Below, in pieces: positions 6,466 through 6,928 of a DNA stretch of 6,928 nucleotides. Position 1 is the stretch's first letter; every line of letters starts with the position of its first letter. Position numbers and translations under genes: made by a program. Source of the stretch: Bacteriovorax sp. UBA1852 (lineage in GTDB: Bacteria > Bdellovibrionota > Bacteriovoracia > Bacteriovoracales > Bacteriovoracaceae); contig DDIK01000058.1 in assembly GCA_002338505.1 (NCBI GenBank), positions 1-6,928 of the forward strand, given 5' to 3'. The notes under the pieces were generated by a model, which worked only from the letters and a program-made list of their open reading frames with translations, did not search any database and had not been told where the DNA came from.

Positions 6466-6768
6466 TTAATTAGTTTTTTGGTAATTAAAGACATGACCAC
6501 GTACTCCTTTTTCATTTAAATATTCAAGAACAAATAAGCGCATATCACTTCTAAGCTCCCATGCTTCACCTGCATTCTTGGCCCAGGCTGCTAACCAACA
6601 CTTAACAGTGTCTTTTTCAATATCAATAACCCACATCGATGGCTCCTCAACAGGATCAACATACTGTGACTTAGTTACACACTTAACCAGTGAACTCTTC
6701 AACTCTCTGATATCAATATCACGAGAAACGCAAAACTCTATATGAGTCCATACATATTCATCATTCAT
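6466..6768 (-). CDS. C-terminal cytoplasmic domain of an MscS-type mechanosensitive channel, probably 5'-truncated
   Basis: The 100 visible residues resemble the C-terminal cytoplasmic domain of MscS-family channels, which open under membrane tension and release solutes during osmotic downshock. The order fits: VWTHIEFCVSRDIDIRELKS (6-25, the strand and helix after the channel's beta domain), YVDPVEEPSMWVIDIEKDTV (36-55, the x-P-x-V strand), KCWLAAWAKNAGEAWELRSD (56-75) and the last helix and strand RLFVLEYLNEKGVRGHVF (77-94). Full family members have membrane helices and a beta domain before this point, and these are missing. The ATG at 6768 has no Shine-Dalgarno, an in-frame TAA lies three bases upstream (6774-6772), and the DNA beyond is homopolymer-rich. 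The likely explanation is that the real gene continued to the right and the sequence there is lost or wrong; the ATG is then an internal codon or chance. A genuine stand-alone C-terminal domain is the alternative. The family call rests on pattern recognition and is moderate. Confidence 0.6.
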   Translation of the reverse strand: MNDEYVWTHIEFCVSRDIDIRELKSSLVKCVTKSQYVDPVEEPSMWVIDIEKDTVKCWLAAWAKNAGEAWELRSDMRLFVLEYLNEKGVRGHVFNYQKTN

Positions 6769-6774
6769 TTTTTA

Positions 6775-6928
6775 ATTTAATATTTTTTTTTTTTTAAGTT
6801 GAGAATTTTGTAAAACCCCCCCCCCCCCAATTCCTTTTTTTTTTTTTTTTTTAATAAAAAAAAAATATTTTTTTTTATATTAATTTATATAATTAAAAAA
6901 AAATTAATTAAAAATTAATTTAAAATTA
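6775..6928. other. Homopolymer-rich end, probably assembly or sequencing artefact
   Basis: This 154-base end holds T13 (6783-6795), C13 (6816-6828), T18 (6835-6852), A10 (6856-6865), T9 (6868-6876) and A9 (6895-6903), with A/T repeats between. Apart from the C run almost no G or C occurs. Nothing else in the window looks like this. No gene, RNA or structured repeat is supported. It begins where the channel gene would be expected to continue, which points to a low-quality contig end rather than real intergenic DNA. Confidence 0.7.

Noticed and set aside
6816..6828. C13 run as a phase-variation switch
   Set aside because: It sits among several other long homopolymers at a degraded sequence end, so artefact explains it better; kept only as an alternative under the artefact finding.

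Overview
The window is AT-rich bacterial DNA (about 35-40% G+C by eye). It carries seven protein-coding features, six of which I can place in a family. A Gram-negative flagellar hook protein, an archaeal/eukaryote-type prolyl-tRNA synthetase, a soluble two-PAS histidine kinase and a NhaR-like LysR regulator fit a marine Bdellovibrio-like lineage (Bacteriovoracales/Bdellovibrionota). That assignment is an inference from protein flavour and composition, not from a marker gene.

Layout. Plus strand: an unrecognised 79-residue reading frame at the left edge (3-242), a 99-bp gap with an extended -10 promoter candidate and a strong Shine-Dalgarno, then flgE (342-1607). All remaining genes are on the minus strand. 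From right to left they are: the C-terminal part of an MscS-type mechanosensitive channel (6768-6466), a LysR-family regulator (6296-5337), prolyl-tRNA synthetase (5256-3757), a PAS-PAS histidine kinase (3700-2222) and a TerB-like helical protein (2205-1612). flgE and the TerB-like gene converge with 4 bp between their stop codons, and both stops lie in the stem of one small hairpin. There is no gene-free stretch over 300 bases. The right end (about 6775-6928) is homopolymer-rich and looks like assembly or sequencing artefact.

How the genes relate. The kinase and the TerB-like gene are 16 nt apart, with the second gene's ribosome site in that gap, so they are probably one transcript. No response regulator is visible. 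The synthetase has its own good sigma-70-type promoter between it and the LysR gene. The kinase has a promoter so close to its ATG that its mRNA may be nearly leaderless. The LysR gene has a 9-bp perfect inverted repeat over its ribosome-binding site, a candidate operator or translational switch.

I see no transposon, CRISPR array, tRNA, rRNA or convincing defence system. The most useful points are the truncated channel next to an artefactual end, the lysR leader inverted repeat, the near-leaderless kinase promoter, the orphan kinase/TerB pair and a degenerate C-terminal zinc site in the synthetase.
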